Positions 20,887 through 33,954 are shown, counted from the first letter of the stretch. The stretch is DNA of 64,000 nt from Talinum fruticosum (GCA_021018815.1 JAITYX010000083.1:1302001-1366000), one strand, 5' to 3'. The notes: generated by a model from the letters alone, not told the origin. Numbers and translations are program-made.

Positions 20887-23800
20887 ATGGTAATGGAACC
20901 CGCTGAAAAACAAGAGGAAATTGCCCCAGCTGTAAGTGAAATTTCCTCTATTTTTGCCTATCTTATTATGATTTGGGTTCAACTTAGTTTGCGGGGTCGT
21001 ATCTTATTAGTTGTGTTAGCAATTTTGCTGAAAAATTGTTTTCGACCTTGTGGGCAGCTATAGCATGTCGCCCAGAAAATTTGGGCATGAGCTAAAAGTA
21101 GGAAGGATGAAAGAAATTGGGCAAGATAATGAGTAGTTTGAGGATGTTATGTACGCCTTTTCTAATCTTGGAAAACGCAGTACATAATGATAAACAAGCG
21201 TTCGAATTGCTATTGCTCCATCTGTATGTATGTTGATTTTGTTGAGGCTTTTTGATGTTTTTGCCAGAATCTATGTGATAATTTATTTGTGTCTAGGCTC
21301 GATATCTTAAATTATTGATCTTTTCTACTCCCTGTGAGCTAAAGGGGCCACTATCTGGTAACTTTTGTCAACTTTCGATTATAATGCAGCAAAAAATATA
21401 TAGCATTAGGTTGTCCTTTGCTTCTTTTAATGTGGATCATTGGGCAATCAACAACTTTCAAATTTAGGTATTTCAACCACCTTGCCCTAGGTGGGACTTG
21501 GGGAAATTGGTTTGGGTTGGGGTTTGGGTTCGAGAATCTTAATTTTTAGATCTTTGACTTACTCATTATAGCGGTATTGTTAGAAATTTTGCTACGGTAT
21601 TTTAATATGCTTTTAGCATTTGATCACATTTTGGTGCTGAATATAAGTTGACAAACATCATATTGCTGTTAATTCTTCATGCTTTCAGTGTCAGCTGAAT
21701 TAAGAACCGTCAAAAGGCCAGTGAACTGTTTGGTTTTATTGAATGTTTTCCTACCTTTTATATTGTCCTTGATGAGATTTTATTGTTCCTTGGTGATCTT
21801 TTGTGTAGTATTCTGCCTTTGGCTCCATGTTAGGATTGTTGGCGTGGGATTTTCGTCTCTTTTTTTGTTGGGAGGAGGCGTGTGCTGGAAACCCAGAATG
21901 TTCAGTGTGTTTCATATCAGACATCTTTCCAACTTGTATGAAACTTCTTTCCTTAGAAACTCAGATTCCTCCCAGGGAGTTGGCTTCAAAAACCCAGTAG
22001 AAAGATGAGGATTTCCCCTCCCAGGTCTTACATCAAACCATCAGGTAGTTGTAAACATACCTCCTTGTCAGTTGTCTTTGACAAACCTAAGAAGAATGAC
22101 ATTAGCACTGAGAGGTTCCACTCCCACTTTCCTAGAGTATCTGTCTTTATGGCAAATAATTAATCTCAGGTATATGCATTGTTAGATATACATATGAAAT
22201 GATTTACCTGCTAGTAGCCTAGCACATTCTCTGAATCACCATTTAAAACCTTGGAAAATCACATGTAATTGTTGTGAGTCATGTGATCATGTCCCAAAGA
22301 AGAGAGGCACGAATGCCTTAAGATCTCAAATCTCTGCAGATTTGGAGGATAAGAGCATTGAGGCAATACCAACCAGCTAAGGCTGCCTCTTTGAATTTTT
22401 TTTTTTTTTTGTTTTTTGACGGATGGGCTTTCCGCTAAACACAGAGAGCAGATTGTGGACATTCATGCTCATGTCTGAGAGCAAGCTTGCAAATGATGAT
22501 TCAAGCTGGATGTGGTTGGATATGTGGACATGTGCAAGTTCTGCAAACTTGCACATGATGAAAATAATTTCAGTTATATGCCTAGTCAATCCCATATCAA
22601 TGAGAAGATGAAGATGATTTTCGCTCAGTAGTTGTCAAAGTTCATATCAAGGTCAAATTATTGCCCAAGATCCTATAGCTGACAATCAACCTTGTGGATC
22701 TCAAGGAGGTAGCATGCGCTGCTTGAGAAGTCCCCAATGCTTTTAGCCTACAAAAGTGAAGAGGTTTGAGCTCCTGAAATATTAGTGCCTCTCTTCTTTG
22801 GAACATGACAAAGACACAACAATTGCAAGTCTTTTTCCAAGATTCTAAATGATGAATGTACTTCCATGTTAATAATGTAATTGGTGCAACTAATTCATTC
22901 ACCTCAATTTTATTATGATTTATTTGGAACCTTTTCATTATCCATTACTTCCAGAGTATATATGTTAATTTGTTTGTTTATAAGCTTGATACCATGAATT
23001 TTATGTTTTTTTGTTGGGGGTGCTATTGGGTGGAATTTGGCTATGTGATTTGTCAAGACTTCTATTCATTTCATCTTACTGGTTTTCTGCTGTTCAGCAA
23101 ACTCAGAAGTTACCTGGAACCGTGAATTGGGGAACAGCAACTGTTGTTGCGATATTTGCTGGCATGCTATATGGCGGTAGCAAGGAAGCAGCGGCTTCTG
23201 CTGTAAGTATCTTGATGCATATGGCTGATCTGCCTCCCCCTACCCCGTAAAAAAAATGAAATAATAAGGATCTTTCTTCCCTAGAGCAAGGATGCTGAAG
23301 TGACCTTAAAGCTAGGGAGTACCCCGGACAAGCGTGAGCAGTATCGATTGATGAGAGATGCAATGGAGAAGAGGTTCATAAGAGTCACTCGCGGATCTAT
23401 AGTTGGAGGTGTGCGTTTGGGGATGTTCACAGCTGCATTTTATGGTATACAAAATCTGCTTGCAGAGAAACGAGGGGTTCAGGATGTATATAACATTGCT
23501 GCAGCTGGGTCAGCTACTGCTGCCACATTTGGTCTGATAAGTAAGATGCTGAAATGCCTAAGCTTAGCTCGTCTTATTATATTATAATTTCATATTCTGT
23601 TTAAAAAATTGGTATGTCACTTTCCTAAGTCCTGAATTTCGTAAATCTACTCAAATCTGATCATTTCAGTTGAAGTGGACATACCATATCAATGGTTTAC
23701 AGTAGTCTGTGATAATCTAGCAGTATTTAACTCACACGAGGGCTATCTGGGTACACAAGGGGCAACTTGGGTAGGTTGTCTTTCTCCCTTATTCCACCTT

Positions 23801-24663
23801 CTCTTTGGTATTAAGACTTTCTCCAGTCTCCATCATAGTGACACCAATAGTAGGGACTAGAGGAGGCCTTCAGACTGGCCTATGCGTGCTCATGCGCGCA
23901 CACAAATACACAAAAACCTGATGACAGAATAAAATTTATGATCTTTAGGTTTTCCGTTAACATCAGTTAAACTTGTATTGTATTGATCTAGTTCATCTCA
24001 TGATCAGATATTGAAATTATCTTCAACCTAGCGAGCATGATTTATTGCCATATTTACGCACCAGAGTCTTTTTGTTAGCGTTTGGGGCACTCAAATTAAT
24101 TTGTGCTATAACTATAAAATGGTAAGGAGTGTCACATAATTCATAGCGATTTAACATGAGCATCGCATTTGCTTCACTGAATATAACTTGTTCTGGATGC
24201 CTCCACTTTATTGTGTAACTCCTGTCGCTAGCTTCCTGAGTTAAGATTTGCGTGCTCGAGATCAAGACATTAATTACCCTTGCAAATAACAGCGAATAAA
24301 GGAAATCTTAACACCTTCTGTTGTTTGGATGTTTATTTTCAGTGCCAGGATCTCTTCGTTGGCGTGCCAGAAATGTTGCTTTGGGTTCAGTTCTAGGGGC
24401 AGCATTTTGCTTTCCTCTTGGTATTATCTTGCATCCCTGCTCACAAATATATTTGTGATTCCCTTATATGCTATACTAGCAGTAAACTTGAACTTTGAGC
24501 TCAATGGTGGACAAACTTTGGCATAGGTTGGGCTCATTTGAAGCTGGTAGAGAAAGCGAATGAAGGGAAGCTGGTTATTCATTCAGAAGCAAATGAGCAG
24601 GGAGAAGTCAAGAGTGGTGTTGGAGCTGCGATTGAAAGACTTGAAGGAAGTCTCACCAAATAA
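20887..24663 (+). CDS. Tim17/Tim22/Tim23/Pmp24 (PRAT) family membrane protein
   Basis: Five exons, 20887-20931, 23098-23202, 23285-23540, 24343-24420 and 24527-24663, with GT-AG borders join to 206 aa. The protein has four likely hydrophobic segments: GTATVVAIFAGMLYGGS, VGGVRLGMFTAAFYGIQ, IAAAGSATAATFGLI and ALGSVLGAAFCFPLGW. The RGSIVGGVRLG block fits the PRAT signature. PRAT proteins act in protein, amino-acid or complex assembly functions of mitochondrial and plastid membranes. TIMMDC1-like complex I assembly factor is one alternative. The in-frame codon at 20827 is TTG, so the start is the ATG at 20887. The first exon is only 45 nt and is followed by a 2.17-kb intron. The C terminus has a charged tail (GAAIERLEGSLTK). 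Confidence 0.82.
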
Positions 24664-25521
24664 TGCCTTTTCCATGTTCTGCTAGGCAGATTTTTCCATC
24701 ACAACCAGGTGAAAGTGATCGAAGCATCTTCCTTCTCAAGGGACAATGCCATTCTATAACTCAAAACTGGTGGTTTTCGATAAGATCAGATAAATATACC
24801 GATCCAAGCACAGTTATCATCATTGCCATCATCATGCACTCAATCTTTGGGATTTTGATGTATCTGTGAAATATTTTCACCTAATTTTGACCTACAAACA
24901 TTAACTTTATTGAGGTTGGGAAATTGTGAAATAGAGTAGTTTTTATGGGTAGTTTGGCTAATAGACTAATCAGTTTTTTGACTTCATTGTAGTGGTGGGA
25001 GAGAAATGAAAAGCTCTTGAATGGTTCATTTTCTTGTTGCCTGGGGTTTTGTATTCTGTGATATTCTAGCACAAATAAATCAATTATGAGATTCAACCTC
25101 TGTTCTCAAACTTTCACTTTGTTGATGTGTGTAACATGTGCCTTTTCCAAGGATAACTTGGAGTATGGTAGATTGGATATATGGAACCTTGTCATATAAA
25201 TGGATTAATTGAAAATATTGATCCTACATCATTACTAAACTATAGTTTAGCTCAGTTCATACGAAGTACAAATAGATTCTTACTAAACTATAGTTAATGT
25301 ACACAGTACAAACAAGTATGACTACAGTAACATCTAATTCAATAACATTTATGAGAGACATTGTAAACATTTTTTTGTTTTTTTTCTTTTTTTTGGGGGG
25401 AGTTGAGACTAGAGACTTTGATTTGAACCTTCCATACATGTATTGGGTTTTGTGATTTTTTTAAAAATATTTACTAGAGGAGGTAAAAATTCGTCTAACC
25501 ATTTATATGACATTATTTGAA
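24664..25521. other. Tim17-family 3' region and spacer
   Basis: A 3' UTR is probable to about 24900; the rest is AT-rich with no gene signal. Confidence 0.45.
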
Positions 25522-26554
25522 AAATTAAATAATTTTTATTAGGCCAATAACAAATGGGCATGTGTTAAAATTAGCTTCAATAGGCTTTAAAACTAAAATC
25601 AAAGAAAATTATATTCCACCCGATTAGAATTTGCCATGTGTCGTTGATGATGCAACAAATAGTAAATATTTTTTAAGAAATAATTACTAAACTATAGGTC
25701 TAGGCTCAAAGTTTGGCTCAAAAAGACTATAAACAGGGGTTATCCTTTCATTTTTTCATTCATTCAACATCTGTAAATTTCGGAGTTCAAACTTCGTGTT
25801 TCTAAATTTCTTGTTTTTAATTATATTAGACTCGAAGTTTGTGTTTATAAATTTTGGCACATTCACTAGGACATCTAACATAATAATGACAAGAAACATG
25901 GCAAGACCTATTGTCGTTGTTGATGTGAAGGAACCAGTCATAGATGCACCATTGTAGTTACGTTCAATTCAAAACGTATATTTTGACCTGCTTGATGGAG
26001 TCAATTAAATTGTGTCACGTGCTAGTTTGAATCAAAAAGTTGTTACTATCTTTTAACATGATGCATACGACTCCATGTGGGATGGATGAACTCCAAGCCC
26101 ACATCATTCCTATCTCCATGCCTATGCTTTTGGTGGAGAAGATGACGATTATACTAGTGGAGATTCATCACCTCCATGTCTGAAAGATTCGCTTTTCTCT
26201 CAAACTGAATCATCCAACACTATCACCATACCAGTGATAGTGATAGGAGCTTCTAATATAGAAGAACAATTGGTTGAGATGAAATCTACATTGGCGAGAC
26301 TTGTTAAGTAGAACGAAGAAAATGATGCAAAAATTAAGTATCAAAATGAACAAATTGAAAAGAAGTTGGAGAAACAGACGTCTTGAGCTTCTAACAAAGA
26401 ATAACAAAGGTATGCGATGAATGATGAATGACATCTATGCTTATTTATATAATGGTTCATCCACCTGCAATTTCACGATTCCACTCAATCACAAATATTT
26501 AAAATTTATCCCTTGCAATTATTGATAATATTGTTGAAAAAAAAAAAAGCCAGA

Positions 26555-27620
26555 CACGATCTTCACTATCGACAGTATTTGTAATAGGGGTGAGCACGAC
26601 TGACGGGTACCTGGAACCGGACCGGAACCGGTCAAACGGGTAAGGTTCTGGAACCGGAACCGGTCAAACGGGTAAGGGTAAGGTTCCTAAAATTTAGGAA
26701 CTCGTCAAATGGGTAAGGGTAAGGTTCCTAAAATGAAACCACTGGAACCGGAACTCGGAACTCGTTTAGACAGGTTCTAGAACCGTAGGCACCCGAATCC
26801 GTTACTAAAATTTTCAGAATTTTTCAGTTTTGAGGCCCATAAAATTTTTACTTTTGAATTTCTAATGTGTGGCCCAACTTATTAGAAACCCTAATCTCCT
26901 TCCTCCTCGTCATTTCGCGTTGCTCCATTTCGCGTTCCTTTATTTCGCCTCTCTCGCGTTGCTCTGCCCTCTCTCCCTCGCGTTGCTCTGCTCTGCTCTG
27001 CTCTCTCTCTCTGCTGGTGCTCGTTGACTCGCATTGCTCTGCTCTCTCTTTCTCTGCTGCTGCTCGTTGGCTGGCGTTGTCTACTCTCTCGACGAATCGA
27101 ACTTCATTTCGAGTTGCTCTGCTCTGCTCCTTTATTTCGTGTTGCTCTGTTTTGCTCCTTCATTTCGCGTTGCTCTACCCTTTCTCTGTTGCTGCTCGTT
27201 GACCTCCTCCCGAGTCCTCGTCGGCGTTGGTGTCGCCTCCTTCCTTCCTCCTACTCCCAGCCCCAACTCTCCCTTGCGGCTTCGTCCTCATCGGTGTTCT
27301 CATTACAAAATAGGTAATTTCTTAATATCTTGTTGTAAATAGGGTACCTGGAACCGGAACCGGAACTCGAGGATAAGGGTAAGGTTCCTAAAATTCAGGA
27401 ACCGGAACACGAGGGTAAGGGTAAGGTTCCTAAAATTCGAGAACCGGTCAAACGAGGGTAAGGGTAAGGTTCCTAGTTTTGGTACAGAGTACCGGAACCG
27501 CTCACCCCTAATTTGTAAGGTGGTTCAACGATGTCAAGGGTTATGGCTTCATCAAGCTTGACGAACGGCAAAGACCTTTTCGTCCACCAATTTTCCATCA
27601 AACTATACGATGACACATGA
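26555..27620 (+). pseudogene. Cold-shock-domain gene fragment split by a hAT element
   Basis: Reading across the hAT insertion site gives VRWFNDVKGYGFIKLD, then after a 1-nt shift GKDLFVHQFSIK and a TGA near 27618. This is the cold-shock domain signature (KWFN..KGFGFI and DLFVH) with RNP1- and RNP2-like motifs. It has no recognisable start or glycine-rich tail and lies inside the decayed retroelement, so it is a captured or processed fragment. The hAT element at 26585 inserted just before the VRWFN codons. Confidence 0.75.
26585..27510. mobile_element. Non-autonomous hAT element, 926 bp
   Basis: It begins TAGGGGTGAGCACG and ends CCGCTCACCCCTA, giving inverted repeats TAGGGGTGAGC. A perfect 8-bp target duplication ATTTGTAA (26577-26584 and 27511-27518) flanks it. 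Subterminal direct repeats contain GGGTAAGGGTAAGGTTCCTA and GGAACCGGTCAAACG several times on each side. The middle (26870-27310) is a pyrimidine-rich segment that looks like captured gene leader or exon sequence. Confidence 0.93.
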
Positions 27621-28180
27621 AGTTTAAATAATTTTTATTCGGTCAATAACAAATGATCACGTGTCAAAATTGGCTTAAGTAGAGCTTTAAAATTAAAATA
27701 AAGGAAAATTAAACTATGTTCAGTTACAATTCACCATGTGTAATGCAGTAAATGGTAAATATTTATTTTAAGAAATAATTACTAAATTATGGGTCTATGT
27801 GCAAAGCTCGACTCAAATTCTAGTTTGAAACGTTATAAATAGGGGTTGTCTCCTCTTTTTCCATTTAGCATTTGCAAAGCTTAGAATTCAAATTGCAAAC
27901 ACCTCCATATTAAGAATCGCTCCAATGTTTATCATCGGCCTTACATCAATATCAACATTCAAAATCAAGTTACCGTGCCCTTGAATCGTTCAAGTTACAG
28001 GAATATTGAATAAAAATATTACACTAATTGTCTTTAAATACAGAAAATGTAGCTATTCACGCGAAAATTAATACATATCATATTTGTTTAAATTATTTAT
28101 CTTCTATTATATTAGACTCAAAATTTGTATTTATACTTTTGCGACTTAATTTTTTTGTCTAACCAATCATGTTAGGAATT

Positions 28181-28690
28181 ATTCAATAACATTCAAGATT
28201 GTCATGTCCTCACTTTTAACTGGTAGTGTTTCATTTTTTTTTGGTAGTTAAAGCTCTGGGGCAGGGTTTTTGTCGAATTAAAAAGAGATGTGCAAGGCTG
28301 ACTCCTTCCAATTGAAGATCTCCTACTGAGAGTTAGGTTTTAGCAAAAATGGAGAGATAAATTGAGGAGAAAGAAAAATTGATGGTGGATTTTTAAATTT
28401 CAGCTCGAAAAAATTATTGATTATTGTTTATTATGTGTAATCGATTTAGGGAAGACAATTCACAAGAATTTTATAAATTTTTCATAGTTCGGAAGACCCA
28501 TTGTAAGTCCAAAATTTATAAAATTTGCCTCCTTTAAATTAATTACATATAATAATAATAGGTGATTTTTAAAAACTTAACGCATTTAAATAGTTTTGAC
28601 AAAATGGTAGGCACTTTAGATCAATTTCTTGACCACTGCACAAATAAGTGATAATAATTACATTTATAACCAAAAAAGGGGGCTTTTACA
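28181..28690. other. AT-rich spacer
   Basis: No gene, repeat or RNA signal seen. Confidence 0.45.
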
Positions 28691-29866
28691 TCTCTTGCCA
28701 CAACTCACAACTAAACGGCAGAGAGATCATCGAGAAAGGGAGAGAGAGCAGCGAGCGAGAAAGAGAGAGAAAGCGGCGAAGAGAGGAAGAAGTGAAGGGT
28801 GCAGAAAAAGGAGCCTCTGAAGAGAAGAATAAAGAGCTTTGACCTAGGGCCACTTCAATTTCATCCAATCTTCTTCACAACCCTCAATTTGCTACAAGGA
28901 ATCAAGGTGGGTGGTCTTGTACTCTAAAATTATAGTATATTCAAAATTAAACTGATTAAGTGTTGGAATTTGCTATCTATGTGATTTTGGTTGAGTTTTG
29001 GGTATGCCCATTTCGCTTTAAACCTTGTGAGTTCTTGAAAGGAGTTGAACTTTGGAGGTGTTGTGATTTGGAAAACAATTGATATGTTGTGAGATTGTTA
29101 GGGAAGGGAAGTTGGACAAAAATATGGGATGTCAGTGAGTTTGGTATTGTTCTTCTGCGTTTCACATCTTTTACAAGCTGAATCTTTCCTGGAACATATT
29201 CATCTTGAGACCACTAATTTGGGATGTAAATTATTTGTTATCTATTCTGAGCCTCAGAGAGATTAGGAGAAGGTACAAAAAACAAAAGAAGAAAGAAAGT
29301 AAACAGAAGAAGGGGGCAAGCCATGAGGTCTTAACTCCATTGTCTTGGGTATTTACCCAATATTTATATTGTTTTAGCTTCTTTTATTTTATATAAACCT
29401 TGAACCAGGGAATTACAGGTGACTTTAGCTTGTTAAGGGATAAGTCTTACACATATAGGCCAATTCACGGCTGAGCTATACCGCATTTGACAAACAAACC
29501 TACCTTTCAATTAGCCTTAGCAGCTCCCTGGCAATTCAGCTACCCCATATTAGGTGGGGCGTTAGCGGAGTCTTCCGGGCTTTGAGTTGGGAGTCAATTG
29601 AGCTATGACTTGATTATGATTTGGGCTTTGACTTGATAGTGATTTGCACTCAAATAGGTTATATTGATATTGGGCTAATTGATATAACCAACTTGAGCTT
29701 ATTTGCCTACATAGTGTTAAGACCTAATAGTCTTCAAGGGCTAATGTAAGAACAATTTATAGTGGCAGATTTGCTCTTGCCTATTCTTCAGAAATATCCA
29801 CAGTTATCTTACTATGACTAAACCTAACTTTGCTTGTGCTGAAGAGTTTAGCCATTTTACAGTCGA
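28691..29866 (+). promoter_or_regulatory. Probable 5' UTR and leader intron of SRPRB
   Basis: A purine-rich leader (GA-rich 28720-28830) runs to a possible donor AATCAAG|GTGGGT near 28906. A possible acceptor CATTTTACAG is at 29853-29862, four bases before the SRPRB ATG. This suggests a noncoding first exon and an intron of about 0.95 kb. It is inferred from splice-site sequence only. Confidence 0.45.
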
Positions 29867-32599
29867 ATGAGCTTCACAATGGATGAAATGGAGCAATGGA
29901 AGACTAAATTGTTGGATGGGTTTGAGTATGGGAAGAGTAAAATGCAGGAGGCTATAATCCATGCACAAAAGATAATTCAAGAGACACCAGATGTTCAATT
30001 GTATGCTACCGTGGGTGTTGTGATCCTAACGATACTTCTTTCATTACTTGGTAAGTTCTTATTGCCATGTCGTTTTTGTGATGCACTCCGTGCGTCCTCG
30101 CCCAACCCCCCAAAGTGAATTATTGGATTCTCTTATGCTAGTAGCTTTAGAGGCACATGATTTAGAAACTAACCATGGAAAACAGTTATTATACAGGAGT
30201 ATTGAGCTGTCTAAATTGGATAATTCTTTGAGCGTACTTGTACTTTGGTCGCAATTTCCACCCCAATGTTGGATCGCTCTGGTGTGCCTTTCAGGAACTC
30301 CAATATGTATGTAGGCTTACTTGCACTAGGAGAGTGCTATTTCTGCGAGAGTCACAATCTACGATAATGCATTTTTGAGAGAGAAAAGCATTTGAAAAAG
30401 ATTCATGATCACAAGGTCTTTTGTTTTTTTTTTTTGGGGGGGTTGGCTTGTAAATTCTATAATATGGAAACAGTGCTAAAGCTACTAGAATTTATAAAAG
30501 AAAATGGAACTAGATCTTAGCTTGAAGATATTAAATAAAAAAGGAGGAAGAAATTTCTTTGGGTGTAGAGCAGAACGTGGTTGTTTGATCCAAGGGTTCT
30601 GAGTGAAATAGTAAAGGCCTAAAGGGTTGCCCTTGTCTACTATAACCTTGAAAAAATTTGCTTTTGTTTGACAGAATTTACATTCGGGCATCCTCTTCAT
30701 TGTGCCTTTTCTTTTCAGGCATCATAGTTACTTGTTTAACAATTCTAAGTGTTACAAGTGAATATATGAAGCTTATCAAATAATCATAGTCATATGCATT
30801 AGATAATGAGTTTGATATCTCCTTTGGTCATTCTTTTTTCCCAATTTGCATAATCTAGATGTCTACTTATATAATAATATGCACCTTATGGTTTATATAG
30901 AAGAGGATGGAAAAGCATACTGTGATTTGTTTAATTTGATGTGGATTTGCTCATTGTTTCTTCTAATGCATTTTGAATCCTGAGACCTTTTTCTCAATTG
31001 GATTTTCAGGGTGTAAGGCTTGTGTCCAATTTTTTTCATCTGTGTTTTAATTTTGATGTGATATCTAGAGTATAGCCGTGAGAATCCTGGATTACTTAGA
31101 GTAATGTATGGACACAGGAAAACATTAACTGATAGCATATTTGTTGCTCTGTATGCCAGTACGTCTGTTTAAGCGCAAAAAATCCAACACAGTAGTACTT
31201 GCTGGACTGTCTGGGAGTGGGAAAACCGTCCTTTTCTATCAGGTGAGGGAATCCCATCTGCTTCGATTATGATTTATGACATATTAAATGGCTTCTGTGT
31301 TTGCACTTGTATTATGGAGCATCATGTTTGCAGAATTCTAAATTACTTCTCTGTTTCACCGAGTGTTCATTCCTGACGTTTTGTGTATGAAACACCTGTG
31401 CTCTCTTGTTTGTTAGCTTCGAGATGGCTCTTCACATCAAGGAACGGTGACATCCATGGAACCAAATGAGGGTACCTTTGTGCTGCATTCGGAAACCACC
31501 AAGGTATTTTCCTGATTTGTCTCCCACATTAGACACAAAAAGATTGCAGTCTCCCTCAGAATCACTTCATGATAGAATATTATATATTCTATGGGAATAA
31601 AAGCTCTCGATGCATATGAGGTTTTTGTTTGAATCTCAACTCAAGAATTCTAGATCACTTCTCTCACCAATGTTTTGTAGTTAGATTCAAGAATTATTGA
31701 TATAATTACATTGTGCTGTTTTTTACTCCAAAAGTAGCAGCACACCCCCCCGCCTCCCCCAGGAAAATCAAAACCTAGGAAGAGGACCAACTTGCCATTA
31801 ATTATCCTTTTTTATGTTAACAGAAGGGTAAATGCAAGCCAGTTCATTTGGTTGACGTTCCTGGACACTCGCGTCTTCGACCTAAGCTTGACGAATACTT
31901 GCCCAAGGCTGCTGGTCTGGTTTTCTTGGTTGATGCCCTGGAGTTCTTGCCTAACTGCCGTGCAGCTGCTGAGTACTTATCATCTCTGCCCCCTCCCCCA
32001 ATCTCTCTTATGTGCCTTAAACAGTGATTGAATGGTTCTTTCTTATTTGAAGGTACTTGTACGATATCCTAACCAAGGCGAGTGTTGTAAAGAGGAAAAT
32101 TCCTCTACTGATAGTTTGCAACAAATGTGAAAAAGTGACTGCTCACTCTAAGGATTTTATCCGTAAGCAACTGGAGAAAGAAATGTGAGATTTCTTGCTT
32201 CTCGTCTCTTTTATATTTCAAATTTAAACCAGTTTCTTGCAACAGAAAAGGATATATGATTTGAACATGGAATCATTATATCCTCATTTTGCTATTTCAG
32301 TCCACAACTAGCCTTTTTCTCGGGGTTTTGGTTGATTTACTTCACACTGCTGCTGAATCTACTGATTGATAAGTATTTGGGTACTTACGGTTTGTCTCTT
32401 ACTTAACAGCGAGAAGCTCCGGGCATCAAGAACAGCTATATCAGATGCTGATGTTACGAGTGAGTATACACTCGGTGTGGCCGGGCAGCCATTTGCATTC
32501 TCCCAGTGCTTAAATAAGGTAAACCTTGCCGAAGCATCTGCACTAACAGGTGACATAGCTGAGGTTGAGGAGTTTATCAGAGAGGTTGTAAGGCCTTAG
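29867..32599 (+). CDS. SRPRB: Signal recognition particle receptor subunit beta
   Basis: Six exons, 29867-30050, 31160-31242, 31417-31503, 31824-31972, 32053-32184 and 32410-32599, with GT-AG borders join to 274 aa. SRbeta is an ER-membrane GTPase that anchors SRalpha and helps hand ribosomes to the translocon. Visible are an N-terminal membrane segment (LYATVGVVILTILLSLL, about 45-61), then a basic KRKK, P-loop GLSGSGKT, switch regions around GTVTSMEPNEGTF, DVPGH, the base-binding NKCE (plant form of NKxD) and a C-terminal EVEEFIREVV. The start MSFTMDEMEQW and the length fit plant SRbeta proteins (about 260-275 aa). Confidence 0.93.
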
Positions 32600-33210
32600 A
32601 TTTGTGTACACTGTTTCTTACTTTTTTTTTTCCTTTTTTTGGGGTGGGGGATATTTTCGGAGAAGAGAGGAGTGTAACATCTTTGATGCCCGGAATTATT
32701 CGATGAATATTTGTGGTGATAGAGACTGTCATTAGATTGGAACGCACAAAATAATCAAAGTTGGAAGTTGGAACTCAAATTAATCACATTCTTGAAAACT
32801 GGAAATTTTAGGAGCTTCTTCTTCAAATCTTTGCTCCCCAATTGTTTATTATTATTTTTGTTTTGGCTGAATGTTACTTTTGTTTTTTCGGGTCCGGATG
32901 AGTTACAAAAAGTAATACAATATAATAGAAGAGGGGAAGAATTGAACGTGAGATTTAATGATCTTAGGATCTCAGTTTTAACTACTAGGTTAATATCTCA
33001 TTGTTTGGTTGAGTGTTATCTCCATTATTTTTCTAGTTTTCTTATTGAAGCTTTTCTAGAATCTTCCTGGAGCCAAACAATTTGGGAAGTGGAAACTTGA
33101 AATGGCTTTCTAAAGACAGCCATGGACCTTGATGCAGTCATTTAGACGTGTAAAAGGATGTCGGTGATGGTTATTTTAGTGAGAGTTGTATATATTTGAC
33201 ACTTTATGCT
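32600..33210. other. SRPRB 3' region and spacer
   Basis: Probable 3' UTR followed by AT-rich noncoding DNA up to the LINE insertion site. Confidence 0.45.
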
Positions 33211-33941
33211 TTTTTTTTTTTTTTTGAACAAAGGTAAATATACTTTCATTCATCAAGCAGTTTGCCAAGGCAATGAGTATTTACATCTTTAGAAGCTTAA
33301 TACTTTAGGAGCCACCTTCTAGGAAGGGTTCCCCTAGGGTCTTGAGTTCAACTAATCCCCTCAACAAAATTGTATCCACCCCTTGTAGTTTGTCTTATGC
33401 GAGGCTAGATAAGTGAATCTATCGGTAACTAATTTCTTTATGCTGCTCAGAGAGAGCTCCATGTTCGGTTGTTTTCCTTGGAAGATTGCTTCATTTCTAT
33501 CCTGCCATACTCTGTATAGTGTAGCTGCACTTGAGCATTTGAGCACGTTGTTGTATGTCCCGATTTTCTTTGTGTTTATAAGCCATTTGTGCCAGGCTTC
33601 TAGCGACTGTGGTTGGTGTTGATTTTTGATCCAGTCGAATATTTTTCCCTCAACTGTTGTGCATACTGGCAGTCATAGAACAGGTGTTCTAATGACTCTT
33701 CTTCACTGTTACATAGGCCACATCTGTTATCATTAATTGTTATGAACCTTGCTAATAGCTGTCTGGTAGGAAGCTTCTTTTGGAATAGCTCCCATAGATT
33801 AAAACTATGTTTAGGGATTAAGCTGTGGTGCCATACTAGCCTGCTTCATTGTTGCTTAGGTAGATCCCCGTCAAAGCATTATATACGCGCTTGAGGTCAA
33901 ATTTCTCCGTTGTGCTTTCTAGACTCTGCAGCATGGGGCCT
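33211..33941 (-). mobile_element. 5'-truncated L1-type LINE
   Basis: A run of T at 33211-33225 is the poly(A) tail read on the minus strand. A 13-bp target duplication ACTTTATGCTTTT flanks the element (33201-33213 overlapping the tail, and 33942-33954). Inside, the minus strand codes for the zinc-binding end of a LINE reverse transcriptase: RCGLCNSEEESLEHLFYDC (about 33734-33678) and later VWQDRNEAIFQGK. Only the last 0.7 kb of the element is present, as usual after incomplete reverse transcription. Confidence 0.9.
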
Positions 33942-33954
33942 ACTTTATGCTTTT

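Larger units (their letters stand above)
25522..28180. mobile_element. Decayed LTR-type retroelement with nested hAT insertion
   Basis: Two diverged direct repeats flank the region. The left (25522-about 25880) and right (27620-about 28180, with about 170 extra bases) share AAATAATTTTTATT, AATAACAAATG, TAAGAAATAATTACTAAA and a TATA-like ATAAACAGGGGTT/ATAAATAGGGGTT, then TATTATATTAGACTC. Between them is a broken gag-like frame (25886-26386), including IEEQLVEMKSTLARLVK, then a stop, then NEQIEKKLEKQ. This coiled-coil style is common at the start of plant Ty3/gypsy gag. No pol is visible. No TG...CA ends or target duplication were fixed, so the boundaries are approximate. Confidence 0.55.

Noticed and set aside
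20827..21063. Upstream extension of the Tim17-family protein from 20827, with an Arg-rich leader
   Set aside because: The codon at 20827 is TTG, and exon 1 ends at the splice donor at 20932. The ATG at 20887 is the supported start.
26867..27342. Overlapping plus-strand frames of about 100 codons rich in Ser/Leu/Cys
   Set aside because: They come from pyrimidine-rich repeats within the hAT element, and three frames are open at once.
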